Assembly (NCBI GenBank): GCA_001936135.1
Contig: CP012809.1
Location: 4,327,501-4,391,500, forward strand
Length of the DNA: 64,000 nt
Reading direction: 5' to 3'
From: Saccharomycopsis fibuligera x Saccharomycopsis cf. fibuligera
Lineage: Eukaryota > Ascomycota > Saccharomycetes > Ascoideales > Saccharomycopsidaceae
In this document: one piece after another, positions 40,989-51,738 of the stretch
Layout: every line of letters begins with the position of its first letter
Numbering within the stretch: position 1 is the first letter of the stretch
Program-made: the position numbers and the translations under genes
Notes under the pieces: generated by a model
The model's database searches: none
Seen by the model: the letters and a program-made list of their open reading frames with translations, nothing else
What the model was told of the DNA's origin: nothing

Positions 40989-43900
40989 CTAGTTTGTTAA
41001 CAAAGGTTAATGGGTATCAAATATGGGGCAGTTGTTGTATCTAGTAGAAGAATATTATAAATTGAGATTTGGTCATAATTTGAAGGGAAATTGTCTGTAT
41101 TTATAATGCATTTTTTTCTAAAATAAAAAAAAAAAAAAAAAAAGAACCTTCTGCATCTTGCTTTATTGTGGCATTCTTCACCTCAGTATCCATACTTATT
41201 AACTATGAAGTATTAGTTCCTTGACTGAATAGCGATCTACCATCATACGCGCACACGCCATTATAAGTGATACTTGCATTTCCCGATCCGGAGCAGAGTT
41301 TGATGAAGCCTGCTGCATAAACAAATAAGTGACAAGGAAGACTAACATGAGGCTTGCGAAGCGTGAAGCAGGGTTTGAAAAACAGAACGCCACAAATTAG
41401 TGCACAAATTTGAAGAAACAATAAACGAACAAAAGTCGCAATATTTGGCCCTCGTTGTAATTTTGCTTGTCTACAGATATATTTGTAAATCACTTGACCG
41501 AATTATAGGCAGTACCATAGACTTAGGACAGGAAAAAATTTGACAACATTTTGTCTTTTTTTCTTTTAGTTTTTCTTTGAACTCAGTAAAAGCAGAATGT
41601 CATTCTTTTTTTTAAAGTACCAAATTTTGCACTGTCTATACAGTGCCTTCACCTTGCCCTGGCATGCTGTGTAATTGCCATACCTCTGTATTCACAAATC
41701 TTATTGTCTTTTTCGTTATATACGTGTGGCAATCCCTTGTTTCTTTTGGCACACTGAACCAGTTTTCTTCAAGCAATTTCTTAGCAAAGAATAACTTATT
41801 CTTATTGTGTTACCTGTTGAAATATCGTGTATGTACGGACTTATAAAGTCAAACGGTCAGTATTTTTGAGATGCAGGCTATATTATCTTAATTGCTTTTT
41901 TAGTATACATCATCAAGTAATAAAAGTTTTTCAAAGACGTGTAAAGTTTGTTAAAGTGAGGGATAAATGTCAAAGTATCCTTGGAGTGAGCACCTTGACT
42001 TTCTTATTTGGCTAAAATTTCGAAGGTTTGAGCATTCCAATGCACACTTTGCGACGTTGTTGCTCAAAACAACTCCATAATCGACATGTGGCTATCAAGT
42101 TTGCACAAATTTCAGCAAACAGTGTTGCTCGAAGGGCAACAATCAACCTGGCGCGTTCAAAGGATTTTCCACTGGTCTAAATCATTATTATTTTCTTTGA
42201 AAAACTCAATTATTCCTCATTGAAAAGAAAAGAAGAGAAAAAGGACAACTGGGAGCAATGTGACGTTTGGGTTCTATAATCCCTGTAGAAAAAAAAAGTC
42301 AGTTTCAGATTTTTGAACCCCTACTCTATTGTCAGCAAGTAGTTGCTTACATTCACTAATGGCTTTTACAACTTAAGAAGACTCGTGGGAAACCCTGGAA
42401 AAAAAAAAGTCAATATAGCTAAATTTAGAGCAGTAACTTAAACTCTATCGCTTAGCTCCAGGATGTTAAGATGCCATTAACACTGTTGTAGAGCCGAACA
42501 TCTCAGCAATAGAAAAAAAAATTGCTTATACAGCTCTCACCATGGAAAAATGTACATTAGCGAAACTGCAATGTTCTGTAAGTTAAACTTTAGTAACAAT
42601 TGTGTAATTGTGGTCTACTTGTTTAATATGCCCAATATTGAAATAAAATATCTTGAAGAAGCAAAGAAAACCACAAAACCTGTTTTTTGCAAACTGAAGC
42701 AAGAGAACAATAAACATGAAAAAAGTCTGGAATGCGGAAAGTATTTTATTTAAGGCAATTTTCTCTATACAGAAGCGTTTATGAGCATTTCTAAATTTTT
42801 CCAAAACTTTTTGAAAACAGAACAAAAGGTATCTGTTCCTGTATATGCGCGATTTTGAGATGCTGAGACATTTATTTCCTATAATATAGAGCTTTCGCAG
42901 CGTTGCATATCTAATAAGTAGAAATCTTCACTCTGTTTTAATGAATGTTGCGACAACAATTTTCAGTTTACATTATGCCGGTGAATGAAAATGAGAAAAC
43001 CAACTATCTGAAACTCTTTACAAAGTCTTTCACTCTTCCTATATGGTTTGTATTCAACGAGGAAAACTACCGGAAATATACAAGTCCCCATTCTTTATTT
43101 TTAGAGAAACTTAGAGTCTTATAACAAACTTAAAAATATATCTTCTGTCTATATTTGACGAACCTGACATTGTGTTTTCACAACCCATTTTCACCAATGC
43201 GGAGTTGAGCCATGCTTTATGATTAACAGACGGCATTATTCATCTGTGTATTCCTGTGCTCCAAAGGTACTATGCATTGCACTTTGAAACGTTGTTAGGA
43301 ATAGACACTTGCCGCGATTTACGAGGACCTCAGTTTATAAAGTATATATGGTACTATGACTTTAATTATAATGCCTGCTGATATTGCGGTCGGGATTGCG
43401 TTGTGAAAACTGCGGCATATCGGTATGCTGCGGCCTGGGCGTGTCTTGGCTCCTTTCGATAAATTGAGCAGCTAGTGCTTCAGTTATTGTTTCTTTGTTG
43501 TTGTTTATTTTAGCAAGAACACATTGTTATTACTTGCGATTTTTGAAAGAGTTCAGTTCAGTTTAGTTAAAGACTTCTGTTGGTCAAAAGAAAGGCAGTT
43601 GTAGCCTAGACAAAAAATTTACTTTTCAAATTTTTTGAACCGCTAAGATATGCCAGATAAGTCCATAAGTATTTTGAAGTCAAATCGCTTAAATTTTGTT
43701 GACAGAAACTTGCGGTAAGAAAGTCTCTCCGTTACAATTTGGCCGCACTTCGGTCATTACTGAAGCTGTGGTCCGATATTCTCGCAAGGGCCGTAAATTT
43801 GGGAGCCTCTTTGAAATATATCCGAGAATTGGGGCCGACTCTTTGGAAACCCTTCAAAATAGTAGTTATTTAATTTTATGCAAGTTGGGCAAAAATAAAA

Positions 43901-44157
43901 AAAAAAAAAAGAATTAAAATAGGCTTTCAATAACACCATTTCTGCCGTGTTTAATTATTTCTCATAAATCTAAGCTTTGCAATTTAATATTCCGACCCTC
44001 ATTCCGCCACCAATAGCTTTTAGTTTGAATTTTTCTGATGCTGCCCAATTTACTCACACAAGCCTATGAACTTCTTTCAATAACCAAACAGAAAAAAAAA
44101 TACACCCAAGTTGTTTCAACTTCGATATCGGAAAAAAAGAAACAACAGCTAAAAAAT
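40989..44157. other. Gene-free stretch, right part of the gene-poor segment
   Basis: About 3.2 kb with only short, unconvincing frames. Several A-runs with GTCA after them (near 42291 and 42404) and loosely similar CACTTTG..ACGTTGTT segments (about 42044 and 43281) are seen. This ORF-free length is compatible with a centromere or other non-coding locus, but I see no long inverted repeat. Confidence 0.4.
41098..41105 (-). promoter_or_regulatory. TATA box of the small secreted-protein gene
   Basis: TATAAATA on the minus strand, about 120 bp upstream of the ATA codon. This supports an mRNA that starts between the box and the reading frame. Confidence 0.45.
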
Positions 44158-44231
44158 TGATTTCGCCCAGGATCGAACTGGGGACGTTCTGCGTGTTAAG
44201 CAGATGCCATAACCAACTAGACCACGAAACC
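44158..44231 (-). tRNA. tRNA-Val (anticodon AAC)
   Basis: Read on the minus strand, 74 nt form a full cloverleaf: acceptor GGTTTCG pairs with CGAAATC, the anticodon arm is TCTGC-TTAACAC-GCAGA with anticodon AAC, and the T-arm is CCCCAG-TTCGATC-CTGGG. The B box GTTCGATCC is present. It is nearly identical to baker's yeast tRNA-Val(AAC) as I remember it. There is no intron. Confidence 0.96.
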
Positions 44232-44870
44232 AATTATTAGCTTTTCTACAACATAAAGAAACATAGCTTTTAGAACGGTTAGCGTTGTTATATAAATCGA
44301 TATTGGCATTCCAACTGAACTATACTGTATATACTATATAGATAAGTTTATAAGATTATATTTTCTATCGTTTATATAGAAATAATAAATCGATATTGTG
44401 TGTGAAAAAAAAAAAAAAAGAAAAGATCATGGCGGTGTAACATATATTGCATTTTTCATGAGAAAAATTTTACAACTTTGGATTTGATGCTATATTTATT
44501 GATCTATCAAATAAAAGAAAAAAAAAAGACTTTTGGAAATGCAAATGGCCAGGTTGTAAGCGGACTTACAATTCTATGCACACAAAATAAAAATTTTCAG
44601 GTATCCTGATATCCTATGAATTACCTAACAATGAAACGAACCAGGAGGAGTCAAATATTTTGATTCAGTTGTTTAGTTTTGAGATAGCACAAACGAGCAA
44701 GTTGTTGGGGCTTTAGCATTGAGAGAGAGAGAGAGAGAGAGAGAGAGCAACATAAGGAGTGCGGCTATGGCAAATGAAAGTCTGTTTAAATTTAAATTCA
44801 CCACATTAACGCTGCTTTTGATCACCAAGAGTTATAAACGCACGTCCTGTACTTTGCTCTTTATGCACAA
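44232..44870. other. Region between tRNA-Val and the YDL144C-like gene
   Basis: AT-rich, with the word ATAAATCGATATTG twice about 95 bp apart (near 44293 and 44388), and a (GA)13 microsatellite at 44721-44747. No gene is seen. Confidence 0.4.
44721..44747. repeat. (GA)13 microsatellite
   Basis: 27 bp of uninterrupted GA dinucleotides, downstream of the leftward YDL144C-like gene. Confidence 0.9.
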
Positions 44871-45998
44871 TTATTTTGAGAAGTTCTCTTCAGGGATCTG
44901 AAAATCATCGTATGGTTCCACGGTAACCATTTCCTTCTTGCCATCCTTAGTAAGCACTTGTTTCACATTAGTGCCATCGTATTTACGGCTATCATCGATT
45001 TGCACTGCACCCTGTTTTTCCTTAGTCTTGAACTGAGAAAGTTTCAAAAGCTCGTAGACAGTTCTCAACATTGGAGCGGCAACGTTATGTTTTTCAGCAA
45101 CTTTGAGGGGGTTTCCAGCAATCACTTCAATTTCCATTAGCCTTCCATATTGAGCATCCACGAGCATTGAAGGGGCATAAAAATTGTAACCTGAGTTCAA
45201 ATTGAGGTAAAAATCTTTCAACTTTGGATCAAGGTCAACACCATCAGCTTTAGCAATAGCGTAAACTTCTTCAATCATTGGACGGAGCAATGTTTGTCTA
45301 GCACCACAAACGAATAATCTGGTGGTGTCTAGACCAGATAAGGCAGCCACTGTATTGAAAGAGGCGTTATAGATGAGTTTTGACCATCTGGATGCCTTGA
45401 CGCTGGTGTCGTAATCGACTTGAATCTTTGGGTTGGAATAAATATCAATGAATGTTTCAACTTCTCTTTGGAGCAAGTCTGGCTGATCAGCTAAAGTAGG
45501 ATGGTTTTCGAAATACCCAAAACTGATAACTTCTTCACCTTTTTGCACAACGTTACATTTGTAGTTTGTACAGGCGACTTTAGTGATCCCAGAGATGACA
45601 ACATTATTAGGAAACGCTTCATAGAAAGGTTGCTCGATGCCTAGACCATTAGCAATAAGAACAATCTTGGTTTGATTCGGCACAAGCACTTTAGCAACTT
45701 GATCCACAAGGGATTCTCTTGAATGGTCATCGGGGATGAATTTGGCACAAATGACAACGTAGTCGTATAGACCAGTGTTTTGGGATGCTGCTGCCTCTTT
45801 GACGGAGTTCACTATGTGGCTGGGGCGCCAGTTAGGTATAGTGCCATAGTCGATAGAGGAAATGTTGTAGCCTGATTCAATAACGCGCTGGTAATCTGAT
45901 CCAATGACAACTGTGAGGTCGCATTTAGGGCTAGTTTGGAGGGCCAAGGCGGCCATGATGCCGACACCACCGGTACCAATAAGAAGGGCTTTAGGCAT
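44871..45998 (-). CDS. Ketopantoate-reductase-like protein (YDL144C family)
   Basis: The first ATG is at 45998 (MPKALLIGTGGVG), giving 375 residues; the longer frame starts at a TTG. The Rossmann turn GTGGVG (8-13) binds NADP(H). SDYQRVIESGYNISSIDYGTIPNWRPSHIV, SRWSKLIYNASFNTVAALSGLDTTRLF and LMEIEVIAGNPLKVAEKHNVAAPML follow baker's yeast Ydl144c rather than Pan5. The family resembles ApbA/PanE 2-dehydropantoate 2-reductases, which reduce ketopantoate to pantoate for CoA synthesis. Whether this member does so is not known. Confidence 0.88.
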   Translation of the reverse strand: MPKALLIGTGGVGIMAALALQTSPKCDLTVVIGSDYQRVIESGYNISSIDYGTIPNWRPSHIVNSVKEAAASQNTGLYDYVVICAKFIPDDHSRESLVDQVAKVLVPNQTKIVLIANGLGIEQPFYEAFPNNVVISGITKVACTNYKCNVVQKGEEVISFGYFENHPTLADQPDLLQREVETFIDIYSNPKIQVDYDTSVKASRWSKLIYNASFNTVAALSGLDTTRLFVCGARQTLLRPMIEEVYAIAKADGVDLDPKLKDFYLNLNSGYNFYAPSMLVDAQYGRLMEIEVIAGNPLKVAEKHNVAAPMLRTVYELLKLSQFKTKEKQGAVQIDDSRKYDGTNVKQVLTKDGKKEMVTVEPYDDFQIPEENFSK

Positions 45999-46578
45999 GG
46001 TTGGCGGTTGAAGGGTTTTGCGGTGTATTAGTGTGGGGTTCAATTTTTGCCAAAGGGCCTTATTGATGTGGGTGGTAATGAAATGAGTGGAACAATTAGC
46101 TGGGGGGTTAGTTAAATTTTGCAGAAAGACCGAGGAGAGGCCAAAATGACTAAACTAGTCTCGCTTAGTCAGAAAAGTCCGTGATTGTCGTTCCTCGGTG
46201 GATTCCCGCGGAATTCTGGTACCTGTTTGAAAGAAAAAAAAACAAAAAGCAAAAAGCAAAAAGCAAAAGGTTTAGTCGCTCTGCTATCATCAGAGGGCGC
46301 TAGTGCAAAATAGTATACTATTAGCGAGTATATCGACATGGAATGGAAAACTTTTATGCGAAAAGAGTACAGCAAGGTTTACAACCGAAGAGCCGTCGAA
46401 AGCGAAAGGGGCTGCTGGGGAATCTTGCTACTCAGAAAAAACTAACTCCCAACCAAAAGTAAATCCGCTGCTGGATTCAGACAGTACAACGTCAGTGCCA
46501 AAAAGGGCAACAATTAGCTAAGTTTTTAGCCTTTGGTACAGCTTCATCGATTGCTTAATTTATCTGCTGTCTGTTTCT

Positions 46579-46609
<31 letters not shown>

Positions 46610-46830
46610 CTTTTCTATTTGTTTTTCCGCATTTTTGACTCTATTCTTCGTGTCTTTCGGAAGCAGACAAAGGCTCCGCAGGCTCCGAGACCAAATTTTT
46701 GCTGCGTCGGGAATTGAATCGCCGAGATAAAAATTTTAGTTTTTGTGTAATTCGCTCTTCCGCTCCGCTCCAGAAGCAGCAGGAGAAACGAGGGAGAATT
46801 TTAAATCCAAGCTCACCAAGCACAATACAG

Positions 46831-46860
46831 CACAACACAACACAACACAACACAACACAA
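46831..46860. repeat. (CACAA)6 repeat
   Basis: Six perfect CACAA pentamers followed by CAGCAGCAACAGCGACAGCG-type imperfect repeats. Confidence 0.85.
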
Positions 46861-47188
46861 CAGCAGCAACAGCGACAGCGACAGCAATAAGCCAACAGGC
46901 CGGCCCAGCTGGGGGGGGGGCGCTAAGCTATGGTATTAGCAATGTAGCCGAGCCTAGGTCTGGCCATGTACGGGGTATCAGAGTTGTAATACCTGAATGT
47001 AGAAAGCTAAGAATGGCTAGATGGTATGATAGGCAGAATGTGGGCGGCGGCGGCGGCTCTTATTAATTTTAATTGTCGGTTGGAGATCGCAGTAAGCGCC
47101 GACATCCGGAACCGTTGTACAAATTGCCGCGATCCGTTGAAAGTGGATGGTGCAACACCAAGAGTTGAGATAATTTCCTCTCTCTCTC

Positions 47189-47195
47189 TATATAA
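47189..47195 (+). promoter_or_regulatory. TATA box of the ECM13-like gene
   Basis: TATATAA preceded by a CT repeat, about 160 bp upstream of the ATG. Confidence 0.5.
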
Positions 47196-47354
47196 GCAGT
47201 GGTATTCCTTTACAGGTTGTAACTCTTTGAGTTGAATAGTTACTTTATTCTCTTATGATGATGCCTGTTTCACATACACCGCTATAATTTTAATTACACT
47301 CACCAACTAAATAAGTTAATAACCCAACTCACACACATACTCGACAGTTGAACA

Positions 47355-48212
47355 ATGCCCGATACTGTTTTAGTCCCCATGCTCTCTGTGGCTCAATCGT
47401 ACCTCTTGGCTAACAAGGCCCAAGCTAAGCTCCAAAAGGAAGCCGCCAAACCTGACATGGATCTCAGGGTTTTGATTTCCCATGCACATTTGTTGGATAA
47501 TGTCATTGATCATCTTCTGAATTGCAAGCCTCAACAACAGCAGCAGCAGCAGCAGCAAAAACAACAACGCAAACAGCGCGGTTCGTTTTATGGTACGCTG
47601 CACACTGAAGTTCTTGAATATGATGACGAGGATGATGACTACGATAGCGATGATGACAGTGATGATGACGATGACAGTGATGATGACGACAATGACGAAG
47701 AAAGTGACGATGCAAGCAAAGAAAATGGTGCTTCCTTGGTGGATTATTGTCCAAACAGCAAATCTTTTTTTGACCACAACAGCGGCGACAATACTATAGT
47801 ATACAACGTTGCTGAGATCTGTGACGACGAAGAAGATGAACAAGATGAAGATGATGCTAAAAAAGCAAATGTTGATATCAATGCCGGTTGTTACGAGAAT
47901 AGTAATGACTCCGAAGTGTCTGATCTTTCAGAGAATAGCGACAATAGTGATTTCTCTAATGTATCGTCTGAAGACGAAGATGATGATGAACTTCCTGAGC
48001 TACACTACGAAGAAGTGGATCTTGCTGACATGGCTGCTGGCAGCTACAACAAGGATACCAGTAATGACAACGACAACAACTACACTTACAGAAATGCCCT
48101 GCACAGCAGAAAAATCGGAGGCAAGACTCCTAAAAGCTTATACAAGAATATGCTAACGCGACAACACAGTCGTGAAAGTGACATTGAGCAGCAATGCTTG
48201 ATTGCTGTTTGA
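47355..48212 (+). CDS. Ecm13/YJR115W-like protein
   Basis: A 285-residue protein. The N-terminal block SVAQSYLLANKAQAKLQKEAAKPDMDLRVLISHAHLLDNVIDHLL (about 11-55) resembles the short conserved core of the fungal Ecm13/YJR115W family. It is followed by a poly-Gln run and long Asp/Glu-rich stretches. No enzymatic motif is visible. Members are short regulated proteins of unknown role. The TATA box and long upstream region suggest strong regulation. Assignment rests on the N-terminal block only. Confidence 0.65.
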   Translation: MPDTVLVPMLSVAQSYLLANKAQAKLQKEAAKPDMDLRVLISHAHLLDNVIDHLLNCKPQQQQQQQQQKQQRKQRGSFYGTLHTEVLEYDDEDDDYDSDDDSDDDDDSDDDDNDEESDDASKENGASLVDYCPNSKSFFDHNSGDNTIVYNVAEICDDEEDEQDEDDAKKANVDINAGCYENSNDSEVSDLSENSDNSDFSNVSSEDEDDDELPELHYEEVDLADMAAGSYNKDTSNDNDNNYTYRNALHSRKIGGKTPKSLYKNMLTRQHSRESDIEQQCLIAV

Positions 48213-48700
48213 TTAGTGATTGGACGTCTATCAATAATAATTAGACCCTGACTAGCGAGTATTCTGTGCATTATGTTTAAATTTTTATGGGGGTTTTTTT
48301 TTTTCCGTTTATGTTTTTTTTTCGTTTAACATTTTTTAATTACTAATATTCTCACGAGCCACGACCTTGTATTATATATCTATAACTCATTTCACTCTAT
48401 TTGTTTCTTGTACAGCATCGCGAATTGTGTTTTATCTAAAACTTTGGCTAGTAGCCAGTACTGGCTATTCTGTGTAAGATTGTAAACCCCCCACGATGAG
48501 ATGAGGTAAAAAAAAAAAAAAAAAAAATAAAACAACGGCCCGTCGCCGTCTCCTTTAATTACAACGGAACATTTCTTTCCGAGCCTCAATCTAACTTTGT
48601 TATACATGTGCACATGGCTTTATGTACAAGTCTCTATCTATATTACACTGAACACCAAATCTATAAAAGTCATATATATATATAATGGTGAACCAACCCA
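48213..48700. other. Convergent 3' flanks of the ECM13-like gene and HEM25
   Basis: 488 bp, with T- and A-runs and a short TA repeat near 48673-48684. No gene is seen. Confidence 0.45.
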
Positions 48701-49765
48701 TTAGAAAAACTTCAACAACTCCTCGTAGATACCCCAAGCTATCCCTGCACTGAGCGTCTTCCGCACAAGTCGTAGTCCCGCACCACGGAACAACACCAGT
48801 ACCCCTTCTTGCTTCACAATCAAGGCAAACGTTTGACGAAAGGAAGTGTACTGCTGTGGGCTCACCTGAATCCGCGTTTTGATGGTATCGAATGGAGTAG
48901 TGATTATTGTTGCTAGCGACGCGGCCAGCATCGCGCTGCTTGAGTTCACTGCAATGGCCTTCAAATTGTCACTGCTACTGTCGCTTTTACTTTTATTTTT
49001 TTTGACGGCGCTTTGCTGCCCAAGTAGAGTTCCTATTGACACCTTGAACTGCTCGTACATCAACACATATAACCCAGCATATGGGGCATCTCTCACTATT
49101 GTCGAACCACAGCCTAGAAAAAACCCTCTTATCGAGTTATGTTGCTCTTTGTAAATGTCTTTAGCGGCTTCACTGAGCGACTTGTAATGGTACATGTTGC
49201 TTTCAAATCGGGTCTTTATCACCGTCACTGGCATCGTTAAGAATCCCACCATTCCGCGCATCACTGCCCCAGTTAGCAAGTTCTCATACATTGTCAACTT
49301 TGGAAGAGTGCTTGTGCTTGTGCTTGTGCTTGTGCTTGTGCTCGTATTGGGAATGGCGCCGCTTATGCTTTTTTCTGATGCTATACCAATGCTGCTGCTG
49401 GCACTGGATATCGAAGCATGGCTGCTGCTCTTCAGTAGTCTTCGTTTGGAGAGATATGATCTTGACGCTGACAAGCTGGTCAAGTATAGCGAACTTCCAA
49501 TGGAGGTCCGTAGCACCGAAGGCAAGGTCCCGGTCCAAAGCTGCTTCACCGAGCTAAAATCTTTTCTAATAATTGACATTAGCTTTTTGTGTTTTTTGAT
49601 GTTAGTGCCGCTATCGCTACTGCTACTGCTACCGCTACCGCTGCCGCTGGTGTGGTTCGCCTGCTGAAGTCTTGTCTTGAGAAGGTCGAATGGCTGGAGG
49701 ATGACGGCCGAAGTGAGGCCGCCTGCAAAACCAGCCACGAGATGAGTGTGTGTCTTTTCCAGCAT
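48701..49765 (-). CDS. HEM25: Mitochondrial glycine carrier
   Basis: A 354-residue mitochondrial carrier with three Solcar repeats. Signatures PFDLLKTR (about 25-32), MPVTVIKTRFE (second repeat) and TPFDTIKTRIQ (third repeat) are visible. The start (THLVAGFAGGLTSAVILQPFDLLKTRLQ), TMYENLLTGAVMRGMVGFLTMPVTVIKTRFES and the end (FSAGIAWGIYEELLKF-like) follow baker's yeast Hem25/Ydl119c. Hem25 brings glycine into mitochondria for heme synthesis. It is longer than the baker's yeast protein because of Ser/Thr-rich inserts, one encoded by tandem GCTTGT hexamers (49310-49345). The gene is divergent from the spliced Asn-rich gene. Confidence 0.94.
   Translation of the reverse strand: MLEKTHTHLVAGFAGGLTSAVILQPFDLLKTRLQQANHTSGSGSGSSSSSDSGTNIKKHKKLMSIIRKDFSSVKQLWTGTLPSVLRTSIGSSLYLTSLSASRSYLSKRRLLKSSSHASISSASSSIGIASEKSISGAIPNTSTSTSTSTSTSTLPKLTMYENLLTGAVMRGMVGFLTMPVTVIKTRFESNMYHYKSLSEAAKDIYKEQHNSIRGFFLGCGSTIVRDAPYAGLYVLMYEQFKVSIGTLLGQQSAVKKNKSKSDSSSDNLKAIAVNSSSAMLAASLATIITTPFDTIKTRIQVSPQQYTSFRQTFALIVKQEGVLVLFRGAGLRLVRKTLSAGIAWGIYEELLKFF
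49310..49345. repeat. Coding hexanucleotide repeat (GCTTGT)5-6 in HEM25
   Basis: Five perfect hexamers and one imperfect unit. On the coding strand they encode alternating Ser-Thr in a loop between the first and second carrier repeats. The length is a multiple of three, so changes would keep the frame. Confidence 0.85.
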
Positions 49766-50171
49766 GGATAAATAATATAAGCGAATGTGTCTGCTAGCTG
49801 TGGTGATGTGATGCCTTGCAACCTCAATCCATCAAACAGTGAGTTAAACCTGTCCGTTAACCAGCCAATCAGACAACCAGTTAGCGCCAATATTATTGAT
49901 TGGAGGCAGTTGATAGATTTCGTTAAACAAGAAAATGCGAATTTTTTCGCGCTTCGCTTCAACGCTCCGTCGCTCTGGTATCTCTCTCAGGGCGTGTTTT
50001 TTTTCTACGGTGCCCTGGAACAAAAAAAAAAATTTTTTTTTTTTGGTACTTTGGTTAACTATAGTGATTTGCACTCGACAAAACAGCATTAAATAGATCA
50101 CACAAATCACCACACACTCTCTTTGACCACACACCTCCTCCGTTACCACAGATCTCTCCAAAGCATCAGCC
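49766..50171. promoter_or_regulatory. Divergent promoter of HEM25 and the Asn-rich gene
   Basis: 406 bp between two divergent ATGs, with an A/T-rich dyad near 50022-50043. No clear TATA box is seen. Confidence 0.45.
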
Positions 50172-50508
50172 ATGACTTCCCTTGACAACAGTAAGTTTTA
50201 TAGGTCTCTCCGTGTTTCCCTAGCGCTTGCCTTTTGACATCGTTTACTAACCCTCTCCAGAATCAAACCCATACCTCCACGACAATGCTGGGGAGCTGGA
50301 CTTCCCTTTCAACTACCAGTTCCAGCTCATCCAGAAGTCCCTCCACAACATGCGCAACAGGAAGCACCATGGCCATGCTAATGGGCACAATAACAGTAAC
50401 AATAACAACCACAACAATCATAACCATAATCACACCCAGTACCAGAACCATTTCCACTACAACAACAACAACCTTACCCAACCCAGTGTGTCCAAGCCAA
50501 TGATGCAG

Positions 50509-50543
<35 letters not shown>

Positions 50544-51705
50544 TCATCAACAAGCTAGATTTCAAGTCCCTCAGCCCCATCCTCCTCCATCTGGTTTGCC
50601 AAACGGGTTGCCGAGCGGCTATAAGCTACCAGGAACTGGAGCTACCACTCCCCAAAACGCACATTTCTCTAACGGTAGTGTCAGCGTTAACGGCAATGCC
50701 AACCCTAACCAGTATTTTGCTTCAACCGCCGCTCAGTTAGATTACTTGCTGTTATCTTCTGCTCAGGTAAATGGATTGAAAAACTTTTCATCAGCAGCAG
50801 CTGGAAACTCTAACGCTACCATTAACAACAACAATAACAATAACAATATTAACTTAATTAATGCTAATAATGCAAGCAGTATCAACAACAACAACAATAA
50901 CAATGTTAATAACTCTTCTTCGACTCTTTTTGCCCCAAGGCCGTTAAACACCCAGTTTTCTTCTCTCAACTTGGTGAATCATCCTCATCAACAACATTCT
51001 GCTATTTCTACTCCAACTGCCGCTTCTTCTGGTAATGCGGGCCCACCACCAGCTGCTGCACAAGCTTACTTGAGCAACAACAATACCGGAAGCAGCCTTA
51101 GTGCGCTTACGTCTTCTTCCAAAAATGCTAACTCCAGCTTTTTCGTTAATAGTGCTGGCATTTCTGGCTCTACCGCCAATGCTAACGTTAATGCTACTGC
51201 TAATACTGCTACTACCAATGCTTTCACTGCATTTGGTAGCACTGCATCGTCGCCTATTAGATCTGCTTCTGTGCAAGCTCAGCCGTCCGGTGGATTTGGC
51301 AGCACCAGTAATAACATCAATACCACAACTAATGCTAATGCCTCAATCACTGCTTCAACTACAGGTGGATTCAGCAGAAATGCCGCTGGTTCTCCTAGTT
51401 TCGAAACTTTCGGTTTAATCCAAAGACCTAGTTCATCGATTGCTAATTTCATCGATACCGCTAGCGTTAATGGTACCGGTGTTGGCCTCCATAACTCGTC
51501 AAACTTAGCCAACAGTCTAGGCAGCCTTCCTGCGTCAAGCAAAACTAACAACGTTAGTTCTGCTGCTACAACTACCGCCACCAATGGCAACAGTCTCTTT
51601 AGCTCTACTTTACTGCCTAATTCCTTATTGTTGAAAAACCCTGCCACTTTGAACAGCGTTTTTGGCAGTACTGCCAATAATGCAAATAACAACGCCGCTG
51701 CCAGC

Positions 51706-51738
<33 letters not shown>

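Larger units (their letters stand above)
45999..47354. other. Divergent promoter region of the YDL144C-like and ECM13-like genes
   Basis: About 1.36 kb. It holds (CAAAAAG)n near 46243-46268, a run of about 30 T near 46580-46609, a (CACAA)6 repeat (46831-46860), a G10 run (46911-46920), a GC-rich patch with small hairpins (46904-47068) and a TATATAA box (47189-47195). No gene is recognised. Confidence 0.45.

Noticed and set aside
41000-41280. Certain intron in the small secreted-protein gene.
   Set aside because: A branch-like CATTAAC and an acceptor exist, but no consensus donor is found downstream of the TATA box, so it is kept only as an alternative.
41199-41493. Short minus-strand frames with a signal-peptide-like stretch upstream of the secreted-protein gene.
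   Set aside because: No preferred codon use and no continuation; possibly only a donor for a hypothetical 5' exon.
42550-42753. 67-codon ATG frame in the gene-poor segment.
   Set aside because: No domain, no codon bias, and no promoter signs; expected by chance.
44283-44405. Possible solo LTR near the tRNA-Val, suggested by the repeated word ATAAATCGATATTG upstream of the tRNA.
   Set aside because: No clear TG...CA ends or target-site duplication, and the segment is short; no family assigned.
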